Below are positions 6,601-12,501 of a stretch of 12,501 nt of DNA, piece by piece; position 1 is the first letter of the stretch, and every line of letters starts with the position of its first letter. Position numbers and translations under genes: made by a program. The notes beneath the pieces are model-generated. The model ran no database searches and was not told the DNA's origin. It worked only from the letters and a program-made list of their open reading frames with translations. The stretch is from the NCBI GenBank assembly GCA_964607915.1, contig CAZSMU010000115.1, positions 1-12,501 on the forward strand, written 5' to 3'. Source of the stretch: JADJPL01 sp964607915. Its GTDB lineage: Bacteria > Bacteroidota > Bacteroidia > Chitinophagales > Saprospiraceae.

Positions 6601-9090
6601 TATGAATCCGGAGCCTTGGCCGAGGCAGAGGCTGAAAGAACTGGTTCCGTTGGGCAGGCGCAGGTTGCCCCCGTCGGTGCGTTCCAGTTCGACGCGGATG
6701 AAGTTACCGGAGAGGTCATAGCAGCCCGATGCCAGTACGGCGCCCTGCAGGGTTTGGCCCGGTTGGACGAGGAGGGTGCCGGAGTAGGCGATGCGCCAGG
6801 CCCTCAGCTTTCCGGGCTGATATCCTTCAAAGGAGAAGGAAGCGCTGTCTGAGACCACGAGGATGCGGTTGAGTGTATCGGTGAGGATATAGGCATACTT
6901 TCCGGGGGTGCTGGCCGGAGCTAGGGTCAGGATACTGGCGCCGCCCGGGTCAATACACCCGCTGAACGACGTTCCGCCCGTGGAGGTGGCGATAGAACCG
7001 GCGGCTGCAATACCCCGCGTCACCGCGACGTAATTTTCCGACAGGGAGTAGCAGATAGATCCATGTGCGGTGGTTTCCAGTTGGCTTCCCACAGCAGTCG
7101 TCAAGCTGCCGCTGTAGGCTACGCCCCAGATGCGGAAAGTTCCGGCATCGCTTTTATCCAGTGCGACTTTATCGTCTCGGAAGATACGGACGACCCGGTT
7201 GGTGGTATCGGTGAGCAGGTAAGCATAGGCCTGTATGGTTTTGGAAGTGTTGACCATGGGCAGTATGTTTCCACTGCTGCCGTCGGAGCAGATGCTGCGT
7301 GCGTTTCCTCCCTCTTGCAAGGCGACGCGGGCCCCGTCGAGGATGTATTTGTCCACCTGTACGAAGTTATCGGAGAGGTCTGCGCAGCCGCTTGCAAAGG
7401 AGGGTACATTTCGGATAGAGGCTCCGACAGGAGCCGAAAAGGAACCTGTAAAAGAGAGGGCGTAGATGCGGTAGGTCCCGTCGGGGAAAGGGGCGAAATC
7501 AAAAACGCCATTTTCGGAAACCAGGAGGATACCCTCTTCGTCATCGGTGAGGATGAAGCGTAGGTTGCCGTTTCCCGAAGCAGTAGCCCTTATGGAGCCT
7601 GGATTTTTACCCCTTACAAAACAGATGTCCTCCCTGGTTTTGCCGCTTGCGGAGCTCACCTGGCCGGCGTTGGGGTTTTCCTTTACTACTCGCACGGGGG
7701 CGTTTGTAAAGGCCAGACAAGGGACGGTAGCGCTGGCCTTTCGGATACTTTCACCCGGTTTTAGGTTGAGTTCGCTTTCATAGCTGACGCCATACACCAA
7801 ATTCACCTTTCCAGGGATTTGTGCGAAATCAATAAGGGAATTAGAAGGGAAAATACCCAGGGCGATATCATTTTCATCACATACCACGAGGGAAGACGCA
7901 TAGCCCGGGAAAGGATTGGTGAGGAAGGAGAGCCTGTCGGGGAGGTTATCGTGGAGGCAGAGGAGGGTATCGGACCTGCCATTTTGGGTTTTGATATCCC
8001 CGGGTACGACGGAGAAGAGCTCTATTTCCAAAAAGTTGGTGGACAAGGCGTAGCAATTATCGCTGAGCGGGTATTCCAGTATGCTGAGGGCTGGATTGGT
8101 TCGGAGAACCCCGGAAAAGGAGAGTCCCCAGAGGCGGTATTGCCCACTGGGAAGGGTACTGATATCGAGTGATGCGGAGGGTATCGAGCGGATGAAGCGG
8201 TTATCGGAGGCCTGAGTAAGGAGGTAGGTATATTGGGCGACGGAACTTGAGGAGGTAGAGAGCGTCAGTGGGTTGTTGCGGGTATCGCCGATGCACTGAC
8301 GGATTTTTTGGAGGCCGCCGGGAAAGCTGATGCGTCCACCGTCGGGGCGTGCGGGATAGGCGAGTAGGAAGTTGTCCGAGAGGTCAGAACATTCCGTGTT
8401 GAGGTTGGCGTCCTGTATGCGTTGGCCGATGACCTGTTGCAGAGGTTTAGAAGAAGATACCGACCAGATGCGGCGCGGTTTTTCGCTTCCTTCAAAGTTG
8501 TACTCAGGTTGGTTGACGACATCGAGGATGACGTCTTGTTCATCGGTGATCAGATAGTAATTTTGTGCATCGTTGGAGCCGGGTACGAAGCGGAGCAGGT
8601 CCGGGTTTCCGTCGCCGGGGCAGGTTGCCCGTTTATCGCCGCCGCCGGCAAAGGCCAGTGTGCCTGCATGGGGGGAGAGGGAAGAGATCGTGATAAAATT
8701 GGCCGACAGGCCGTAGCACTGTTTGCCCAGAGCTTGCGTAAAAGCGTTCATGCCAGGCTTGGCCAGCAGATTGCCAAGGAAAGAAAGCACATAGACGCGG
8801 AATTTGCCCCGGGGGAGGGTGTCGAAGTCAATAGAAAGGCGGTAAGAGATGAGCTGAATGACCCCTGCCTCGTCTGTAACGAGGATTACGTAGGGCAAAC
8901 TTGGAGAAGACGACTTAAACGCCAGGACGCTGGGCAGCTGGTCCGAGTTGCAGAGGGTTATGAGGGAACTGCTGCCGGTACTGAGCGAGATGCGCGTTTG
9001 GGTACCGCAGGTTCCGATTTGTTGCGCCAACGTTCCGGTTGCGCCCAGCATCAGGAACGTGCAAAGGGATATGTAGCGAAAGAAAAGCAT
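3619..9090 (-). CDS. Giant secreted protein of 15 tandem Cys-pair repeats with T9SS type A sorting domain
   Basis: This 1823-residue protein is probably an extracellular structural or adhesive protein. I start it at the ATG at 9088-9090 because a signal peptide begins there (MLFFRYISLCTFLMLGATGTLA, cut before QQIG). The open frame continues upstream to 9153, but those 21 residues are polar and would bury the signal. Residues 24-1709 are 15 tandem repeats of 107-124 residues. Each carries an early Cys (often CPGD or CIGD), a central Y-x-LLTD strand, a YRxWGLSYTGTL-like segment, and a late CYxLSxNF motif. A linker follows (about 1710-1738), then a T9SS type A sorting domain (about 1739-1823) with IAPNPVQDRT and the final SVRLIKL. 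Similar repeats occur in other Bacteroidota surface proteins as I recall, but I know no established function. It stands alone on this strand between inverted neighbours. Confidence 0.92.
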   Translation of the reverse strand: MLFFRYISLCTFLMLGATGTLAQQIGTCGTQTRISLSTGSSSLITLCNSDQLPSVLAFKSSSPSLPYVILVTDEAGVIQLISYRLSIDFDTLPRGKFRVYVLSFLGNLLAKPGMNAFTQALGKQCYGLSANFITISSLSPHAGTLAFAGGGDKRATCPGDGNPDLLRFVPGSNDAQNYYLITDEQDVILDVVNQPEYNFEGSEKPRRIWSVSSSKPLQQVIGQRIQDANLNTECSDLSDNFLLAYPARPDGGRISFPGGLQKIRQCIGDTRNNPLTLSTSSSSVAQYTYLLTQASDNRFIRSIPSASLDISTLPSGQYRLWGLSFSGVLRTNPALSILEYPLSDNCYALSTNFLEIELFSVVPGDIKTQNGRSDTLLCLHDNLPDRLSFLTNPFPGYASSLVVCDENDIALGIFPSNSLIDFAQIPGKVNLVYGVSYESELNLKPGESIRKASATVPCLAFTNAPVRVVKENPNAGQVSSASGKTREDICFVRGKNPGSIRATASGNGNLRFILTDDEEGILLVSENGVFDFAPFPDGTYRIYALSFTGSFSAPVGASIRNVPSFASGCADLSDNFVQVDKYILDGARVALQEGGNARSICSDGSSGNILPMVNTSKTIQAYAYLLTDTTNRVVRIFRDDKVALDKSDAGTFRIWGVAYSGSLTTAVGSQLETTAHGSICYSLSENYVAVTRGIAAAGSIATSTGGTSFSGCIDPGGASILTLAPASTPGKYAYILTDTLNRILVVSDSASFSFEGYQPGKLRAWRIAYSGTLLVQPGQTLQGAVLASGCYDLSGNFIRVELERTDGGNLRLPNGTSSFSLCLGQGSGFISFLNSSAASLLPYRYVLTNDKDEVVLVLSGSSFDISIMPMGGYRVYGVSFTGTLNLRPGMNIRSANISDRCYDLSDNYISLFNELVRGGFVVYADGSREERYICPQEQGSKALRFQRIGSQSEKYAILAVNNSGIVVAVGGPDSISLQGVPEGSYQIWGLAYSGTLNAKPGFNPARAPMAERCYSLSSNALTLNWTSPLAATVSLSNGATREFFCPGGSPSQKISLQASDALGGTTTFLLADSTGRILQIADSAVFYLDSMPTGLYQARALTYNGTLLAKPGLPLDTVLATTCYTLSTNAVRIYKEKPKAGSIQPVLTGSENGLLCSGGIGSANKRLVIRSSQAGRTPYIFLATDTLNRLVYSFPEGAVPDTATYREINIPLDSLRGGQYRFWGLAYTGTLRLSLGTRIDSSALSTDCFELSAPAPFGFQSVDGGTVRAEGFEGGPIYVCIGDNRPDSISFSNSSTGVGSGYRYILTNSSNLVLAELTGNVQNFENAGFRELRIWGLSFTGTYTSIRNRNLLTAVPSNGCYELSNNYVTIIREAPASSTVQIAGSTADLSFCPGRDGAAVQVSTVTSPRAGYVYLLSDRFGVLLEISRTGLFNLKSRPMGTYRVQGLSYTGNLLVKAGDTLQAGRVLASSCHQLSGNSIQITRGAEVEGGALSTIFGETTVATCPGDKVFDLVIVNLPKPGPESEYRLLITNAQNRIIYPNVQNPLIDFEDIGPGVYRIWGVSYAGNFLGQFNDTIGVDRMSTGCFDLSDPYITVIAEEPKGGTVFVGDSLNSITINRADTKVDIYRIGRANAAPNAPYAYLLTSVSDEIISVQLKDSINLDALPVGNYRMWGLSYTGTLLAAPGAVAGVSPMSDNCNALSSNFVGIQVRSSTQVRPDLPETSNEPPAPRDAYRERAAPWSLRIAPNPVQDRTRAIFSLPGAENERVRVEIFALNGALVETSQILAVPGINEFEVDLNAQKPGAYLLRISGKVFTQSVRLIKL
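3964..9021 (-). repeat. Array of 15 protein-level tandem repeats within the giant gene
   Basis: Approximate repeat boundaries, numbered from the Met at 9090: 24-142, 143-251, 252-364, 365-475, 476-586, 587-697, 698-807, 808-918, 919-1030, 1031-1140, 1141-1264, 1265-1377, 1378-1489, 1490-1602, 1603-1709. Most begin with a GG or AG pair followed by a beta strand. The repeats are clearly diverged at both protein and DNA level, so the array is old rather than freshly amplified. Repeat 11 is longest owing to an insertion before its GGQYRFWGL segment. Repeat 4 has lost the CYxLSxN motif (reads PCLAFTNAP), and repeat 15 lacks the first Cys. Confidence 0.88.
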
Positions 9091-9194
9091 ATAGTCGTTT
9101 TTTTTACCGGTTTCGGGCAGCATGGGGGTACTGCCACGGCTGTGGGATGACAAAAGCAGACGGGTTGCGAAAAGGCAGCGGAGAGGAAAAAAAG

Positions 9195-9235
9195 GCTTTT
9201 TTGACTCCTCGATAATCCTCTCGCAACAAGTCTAA
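9195..9235 (-). repeat. Leader-like element, copy B, in the probable 5' leader of the giant gene
   Basis: Read on the minus strand it starts TTAGACTTGTTGCGAG (9235-9220) and ends GTCAAAAAAGC (9205-9195), the partner of copy A at 3485-3516. GACT near its start can pair with AGTC at 9203-9206 to close a small stem-loop. It lies just downstream of the candidate -7 box at 9250-9257 and about 105 bases before the chosen start codon, so it would be in the untranslated leader. Confidence 0.4.
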
Positions 9236-9249
9236 TAAGGGGGGCCGTG

Positions 9250-9257
9250 CAAATATA
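9250..9257 (-). promoter_or_regulatory. Candidate promoter -7 box of the giant gene
   Basis: On the minus strand the bases read TATATTTG, an exact match to TAnnTTTG. The expected transcript start is near 9244, giving an untranslated leader of about 150 bases. The nearest TTG on the minus strand (9274-9272) is only 14 bases upstream of the box, shorter than the usual spacing, so the -33 element is not convincing. Confidence 0.4.
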
Positions 9258-9300
9258 ATGCCTTGGACGCGCAACATCGGAATAAAATAGTAAGACTTTT

Positions 9301-9308
9301 TATCTTTC
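9301..9308 (+). promoter_or_regulatory. Weak candidate -7 box for the rightward anchor-L gene
   Basis: TATCTTTC differs from TAnnTTTG only in the last base and lies about 48 bases before the GGAGGG-preceded ATG at 9356. No good -33 element was seen. The divergent intergenic region 9091-9355 otherwise shows only the minus-strand box, the leader-like element and an A/T-tract stretch at 9186-9202. Confidence 0.25.
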
Positions 9309-9432
9309 CGCGCGTTGAACGGTTTGTCGAGGTCGTTGAAGAACTCGGAGGGATTATGTTAAATATGCATATGGTATCGCGTTTTTTTATAAAACGAGCG
9401 TTTAATGCAGTGGACTTGTCACGAGGGGAATT

Positions 9433-9532
9433 NNNNNNNNNNNNNNNNNNNNNNNNNNNNNNNNNNNNNNNNNNNNNNNNNNNNNNNNNNNNNNNNNNNN
9501 NNNNNNNNNNNNNNNNNNNNNNNNNNNNNNNN
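9433..9532. other. Assembly gap, exactly 100 N
   Basis: A run of exactly 100 N is the usual placeholder for a scaffold join of unknown length. The reading frame therefore cannot be carried across it. Left of the gap, an ATG at 9356 preceded by GGAGGG (9347-9352) is a possible start for the rightward gene, but the residues from there to the gap (MLNMHMVSRFFIKRAFNAV...) do not form a signal peptide. Confidence 0.95.
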
Positions 9533-12103
9533 ATCCGCACCTCGGGCCGCTTTACCACAGAGGCTTTGGTGCAGGACATTTTCGTGGGAGGTGCCTGCCG
9601 GAACGTCAGCCGGATAAGGGCGATTGGGAATGCAAAGGGCATCGGATATTTCGAGCAAGGCGGGAGCAGTATCGGCATAGAACGCGGTATTGTGTTGGCT
9701 ACGGGGCCGATTGGCAATGCGGAGGGCCCCAACAGCAAAGGCGATGAGGGAGGAGATTTCAAAGACGCCACGGGTGACCCCGACCTGCGCAAGCTCACTT
9801 CAGCCCCTATTTTCGACGCGGTAGGCCTGGAGTTTAATTTTGTGCCATTGGATACCCTGGTCACGTTTCGCTACGTATTTGCCTCGGAGGAATATTGTGA
9901 GTTTGTAGGCTCCAACTACAACGATGTGTTTGGCTTTTTTATCAGCGGGCCGGGCATCAACGGTCCTTTTGGGAATAATTCCCGGAACGTAGCGCTCATT
10001 CCGGGAGGGGAAGAATACGTTTCTATCAACAACATCAACCACAAGAGCAATTCCGGCTACTTTGTGCGCAACGAGCCTAAAAAAGATGCTGAACGCTGCC
10101 AGATAGACTGGAAAGAACCCCCCAATTTCGACCTCACAGAGTTTGACGGATTCACCAAGGCGCTCACGGCCACGCTGCGCCTTATCCCTTGTGAAACCTA
10201 CACGCTTCGGTTGGTAATCGCCGATGTCAGCGACGGGAATTACGATTCCGCTGTCTTCCTGGAGGCGGAAAGTTTCAATATCGGGGGCAATATCAACCTG
10301 GCGGTGGGCTCTGCGGACGGCAGGGACACTCTGCTGGAAGGCTGTAATACCGGATATTTTCTTGCCCGCCGCCGTCCCGGGGAAAAGAACGACCAGCCCC
10401 TGACCATAGGTCTCCGCGTCTCGGATGCGAGCAAGGCGACGCCGGGAAAGGATTTCCTGCCCCTGCCCCGCAGCATCACCATCCCCGCCGGTGCCAATGA
10501 GGCACGTGTGCCCATCCAACTGGTGATAGACGAAGAACAGGAAGCGGTGGAAAGCGTCGTCCTCGAACTGGATTTTCCCTGCGCATGTATCAGCGATACG
10601 GCCCGGCTCTATATCAAAGACCCCCCTCTGCTCCGCTCGGGGCTCAAAGACATAGAAATTTGCATCGGGGACACCTTGCGCTTGGAGGCGTTGCCGGAAG
10701 GTGGGGTGCCTCCGTACCGATACGCCTGGTCGGCGGTGGATACAGCCGCTTTTTTGCGCATCGCTCCCAAAACAGATACGATCATCACGTTGTCGCTGAC
10801 GGATTCCTGCGGTCGGAACCACATCCGGCGGATATCGGTCAAACGAAGGCCACCACCGGTTTTATTCCTAAGTACCCGGCAAAGCGTTTGCCGGGGAGAC
10901 ACCGCCGCTATACCGATTGCGTTTAGCGGTCAGCCCCCGTTCTCGTTTGTATATTCCATCGGCAGCAGCAAAAAGGATACGGTAAAAAACATAAAAGAAT
11001 ATAGTTATGTATTAAAAACTAAAGAAGAAGGTATTGTAAATGTAAGTGCCTTTCGAGATGGGTTGTGCGACGGACAAGTAAGGGGCGGTGCCGAAGTACT
11101 GCACTACAACCTCAATACGATTGTACGGGCGGGCAACCTCAGTTGTGCAGGGGTCAACGACGGGAAAATCGACCTGGAGGTAAGTGGGGGTACCCCGCCG
11201 TACCGCTTCACCTGGCAGGGCCGTAGCTGGCAGGGCAATCGAGTGGCTGGCCTAAGCGCGGGGGAGTATGTGGTGGCGATAAGCGACAGCAACCGCTGTG
11301 CTACGGAAGTCAGGATTCGCATCAAAGAGCCGCCCCCCCTCAAACCCGTCGCCTTTGATTGCCGGGATCTGCGGAGCAGCTTTTTGGTGCTGTCGGCGTC
11401 AGGGGGGGTGCCTCCCTACTCGTACTCCGTGGATGGAAGCCGTTTTATAGATCAGTCGCTTTTTGACCAGCTCACCCCGGGGCAGAGCTATCAACTGTAC
11501 ACCCGGGATGCGGAGGGTTGTTCCATCGTCCAGACCTTTCTCATGCCGGCCCGCTACAGCCAGATGGTGGAGTTGGCGCCCTCCGTTCTGCTCGACCTGG
11601 GGCAAAAATTCCGCCTGGAGACCCGGTTGAATATCCCGCTTTCTCTGGTTGGCGCCCTGGAGTGGTCGCCCGCCACCCACCTGAGCTGCGCGGACTGCTT
11701 GCAGCCTGTGCTGACCGCGCTGGAAAATGAAACCTTGTTGTTAAAAGTGACCGATGTGTTCGGTTGTTTTGACGGGGCGTCCATTATCGTCAAGATCAAT
11801 CGGCAGGCCGCAGTATATATCCCCAATGCCTTCTCTCCGGATGGCGACGGGGTCAACGACCGTTTGAGCGTTTTTGCCGACCCGGCACAAATTTCGCGCG
11901 TGCAATCCTTCAAGGTGTTTAACCGATGGGGGCATCTCTTGTATGTCGCCGGGGACTATCCGGTCAATGCCGAACATATTGGGTGGGACGGCCGCTTCCG
12001 CGGCGAGCTGCAGGAGCCCGGGGTATATACGTACCATGCCGTACTGGAGTTGAGCGACGGGAACGTGGTGGTGAAAGAAGGCTCTTTTATGCTGATCCAT
12101 TAG
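9533..12103 (+). CDS. Choice-of-anchor L / SprB-repeat / CHU_C surface protein, N-terminus lost in gap
   Basis: This is probable T9SS type B surface cargo. After the gap 856 residues are readable. Residues 1 to about 250 are a choice-of-anchor L domain (ALVQDIFVGGACRNVS, GYFEQGGSSIGIERGIVLATG, FRYVFASEEYCEFVGSNYNDVFGFFISGP). About 251-362 resembles a Calx-beta domain (LEGCNTGYFLARR, PAGANEARVPIQLVIDEEQEAVESV). Ig-like segments with paired Cys follow. A SprB-type repeat lies at about 530-597 (CAGVNDGKIDLEVSGGTPPYRFTW, GLSAGEYVVAISDSNRC), and CHU_C occupies 761-856 (IPNAFSPDGDGVNDR, NRWGHLLY, PGVYTYHAV). The anchor L domain begins within about 10 residues of the gap, so little more than a signal peptide may be missing. 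The start could lie in the gap or at 9356. SprB is a gliding adhesin of flavobacteria, so adhesion or motility is plausible but unproven. Confidence 0.9.
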   Translation: MRTSGRFTTEALVQDIFVGGACRNVSRIRAIGNAKGIGYFEQGGSSIGIERGIVLATGPIGNAEGPNSKGDEGGDFKDATGDPDLRKLTSAPIFDAVGLEFNFVPLDTLVTFRYVFASEEYCEFVGSNYNDVFGFFISGPGINGPFGNNSRNVALIPGGEEYVSINNINHKSNSGYFVRNEPKKDAERCQIDWKEPPNFDLTEFDGFTKALTATLRLIPCETYTLRLVIADVSDGNYDSAVFLEAESFNIGGNINLAVGSADGRDTLLEGCNTGYFLARRRPGEKNDQPLTIGLRVSDASKATPGKDFLPLPRSITIPAGANEARVPIQLVIDEEQEAVESVVLELDFPCACISDTARLYIKDPPLLRSGLKDIEICIGDTLRLEALPEGGVPPYRYAWSAVDTAAFLRIAPKTDTIITLSLTDSCGRNHIRRISVKRRPPPVLFLSTRQSVCRGDTAAIPIAFSGQPPFSFVYSIGSSKKDTVKNIKEYSYVLKTKEEGIVNVSAFRDGLCDGQVRGGAEVLHYNLNTIVRAGNLSCAGVNDGKIDLEVSGGTPPYRFTWQGRSWQGNRVAGLSAGEYVVAISDSNRCATEVRIRIKEPPPLKPVAFDCRDLRSSFLVLSASGGVPPYSYSVDGSRFIDQSLFDQLTPGQSYQLYTRDAEGCSIVQTFLMPARYSQMVELAPSVLLDLGQKFRLETRLNIPLSLVGALEWSPATHLSCADCLQPVLTALENETLLLKVTDVFGCFDGASIIVKINRQAAVYIPNAFSPDGDGVNDRLSVFADPAQISRVQSFKVFNRWGHLLYVAGDYPVNAEHIGWDGRFRGELQEPGVYTYHAVLELSDGNVVVKEGSFMLIH

Positions 12104-12107
12104 GGAG

Positions 12108-12501
12108 CTACTTTTTATCCGGTACAGAAGGCACTAGGTCCATTTTTTTCTTCAAGGCAGAGGTTTCCTGCTTCAACACTTGGTTTTCGGCGTATAATTC
12201 CTGTACGGCTTTGACAAGCACGGGAATCATATCGGTCGTGTTGAGGGTGAGTAATGCGTCTGGGCCAGGGAGGGGACTGACGAGCCCGGGCAGGACCTGC
12301 TGCACTTCCTGGGCGATAAACCCCGATTTATGGATAGGGTACAGGGTGTCTCCCAAACTTATTTTCATGTCAAAGGAGACTGGCCTGAGCTGAAGCAGGG
12401 TAGCCAATCCATTTTCAATCGGCTGAATATTTTTCTTCAGCCGCAGGTCGGAGGTATTGCTGCTGTAAAATACTTCTTTGCTGGCAGGGTCGTAGTGCAG
12501 G
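12108..12501 (-). CDS. Tail-fibre-type protein with S74 intramolecular chaperone domain, C-terminal part
   Basis: The minus-strand frame stays open to the right window edge, so the gene starts outside; 131 residues are visible. They form the S74-type chaperone module found at the C-terminus of phage tail spikes and many Bacteroidota surface proteins: SDLRLKKNIQPIENGLATLLQLRPVSFD, then GFIAQEVQQVLPGLV, then MIPVLVKAVQELYAENQVLKQ leading into a Leu-rich coiled coil, ending VPDKK. In the characterised phage family this module helps trimerise the upstream beta-helical part and then cleaves itself off around the Ser-Asp of the SDxRLK motif. That Ser and Asp are present here. A TTG at 12405-12407 could be mistaken for a start, but it interrupts the chaperone motif. 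The gene is convergent with the anchor L gene, only four bases apart, so neither has room for its own terminator there. Confidence 0.9.
   Translation of the reverse strand, partial: LHYDPASKEVFYSSNTSDLRLKKNIQPIENGLATLLQLRPVSFDMKISLGDTLYPIHKSGFIAQEVQQVLPGLVSPLPGPDALLTLNTTDMIPVLVKAVQELYAENQVLKQETSALKKKMDLVPSVPDKK

Noticed and set aside
3964..9021. CRISPR array or fresh DNA tandem repeat
   Set aside because: Repetition is only at protein level with a period of about 335 bases; DNA copies are strongly diverged and no short identical repeats with unique spacers exist.
9091..9153. Upstream in-frame starts of the giant gene (ATG at 9121-9123 and 9151-9153)
   Set aside because: They add polar residues before a clean signal peptide starting at 9090; the inner ATG fits secretion better.
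9263..9532. Continuous N-terminus of the anchor L protein from the ATG at 9263 across the N run
   Set aside because: The gap length is a placeholder, and the translated part before it overlaps the promoter region and has no signal peptide.
9800..10822. 340-residue open frame on the minus strand
   Set aside because: It lies opposite the clear choice-of-anchor L and Calx-beta-like domains, with no recognisable motif.
12108..12407. Complete 99-residue protein starting at the TTG at 12405-12407
   Set aside because: The frame continues upstream to the window edge through the conserved SDLRLKKNIQPIEN chaperone motif, so this is a fragment of a larger gene.

Overview
The window looks like a surface-protein island from a Bacteroidota chromosome of moderately high GC content, probably the Saprospiria/Lewinella side of the phylum. 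That placement is an inference from protein style. Four of the six genes are large secreted proteins. Three of these end in the gliding-motility-associated C-terminal domain (CHU_C, type B sorting by the type IX secretion system, T9SS), and one ends in a type A T9SS sorting domain. The -7 promoter boxes resemble the Bacteroidota consensus TAnnTTTG, and most starts lack a Shine-Dalgarno sequence.

Layout. 1-609 (+) is the 3' end of a PKD/CHU_C protein. Five bases later, 615-2888 (+) encodes a complete paralog with a signal peptide, a Cys-rich N-terminal region, four PKD-like domains and CHU_C; the two form a likely operon. 2992-3354 (+) is rplS (ribosomal protein L19), the only housekeeping gene, with its own promoter and terminator. 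3355-3618 holds no gene but contains three strong hairpins in a row and a leader-like element. 3619-9090 (-) encodes a giant secreted protein made of 15 tandem repeats of about 112 residues, each built around a cysteine pair, followed by a type A sorting domain. 9091-9355 is the divergent intergenic region; it contains an inverted copy of the leader-like element. 9433-9532 is a run of exactly 100 N, an assembly gap that removes the N-terminus of the next gene. 9533-12103 (+) encodes a choice-of-anchor L / Calx-beta-like / SprB-repeat / CHU_C protein. 12108-12501 (-) is the C-terminal part of a tail-fibre-type protein with an S74 intramolecular chaperone domain, cut by the window edge.

How the genes fit together. 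The secreted proteins would cross the outer membrane by T9SS and be anchored or released at the surface, probably serving adhesion, gliding or matrix functions. No T9SS machinery, enzyme or regulator is encoded here, so this is cargo only. The items most worth following up are the 15-repeat disulfide-type protein, the inverted leader-like pair flanking it, and the dense hairpin region between rplS and its stop codon.
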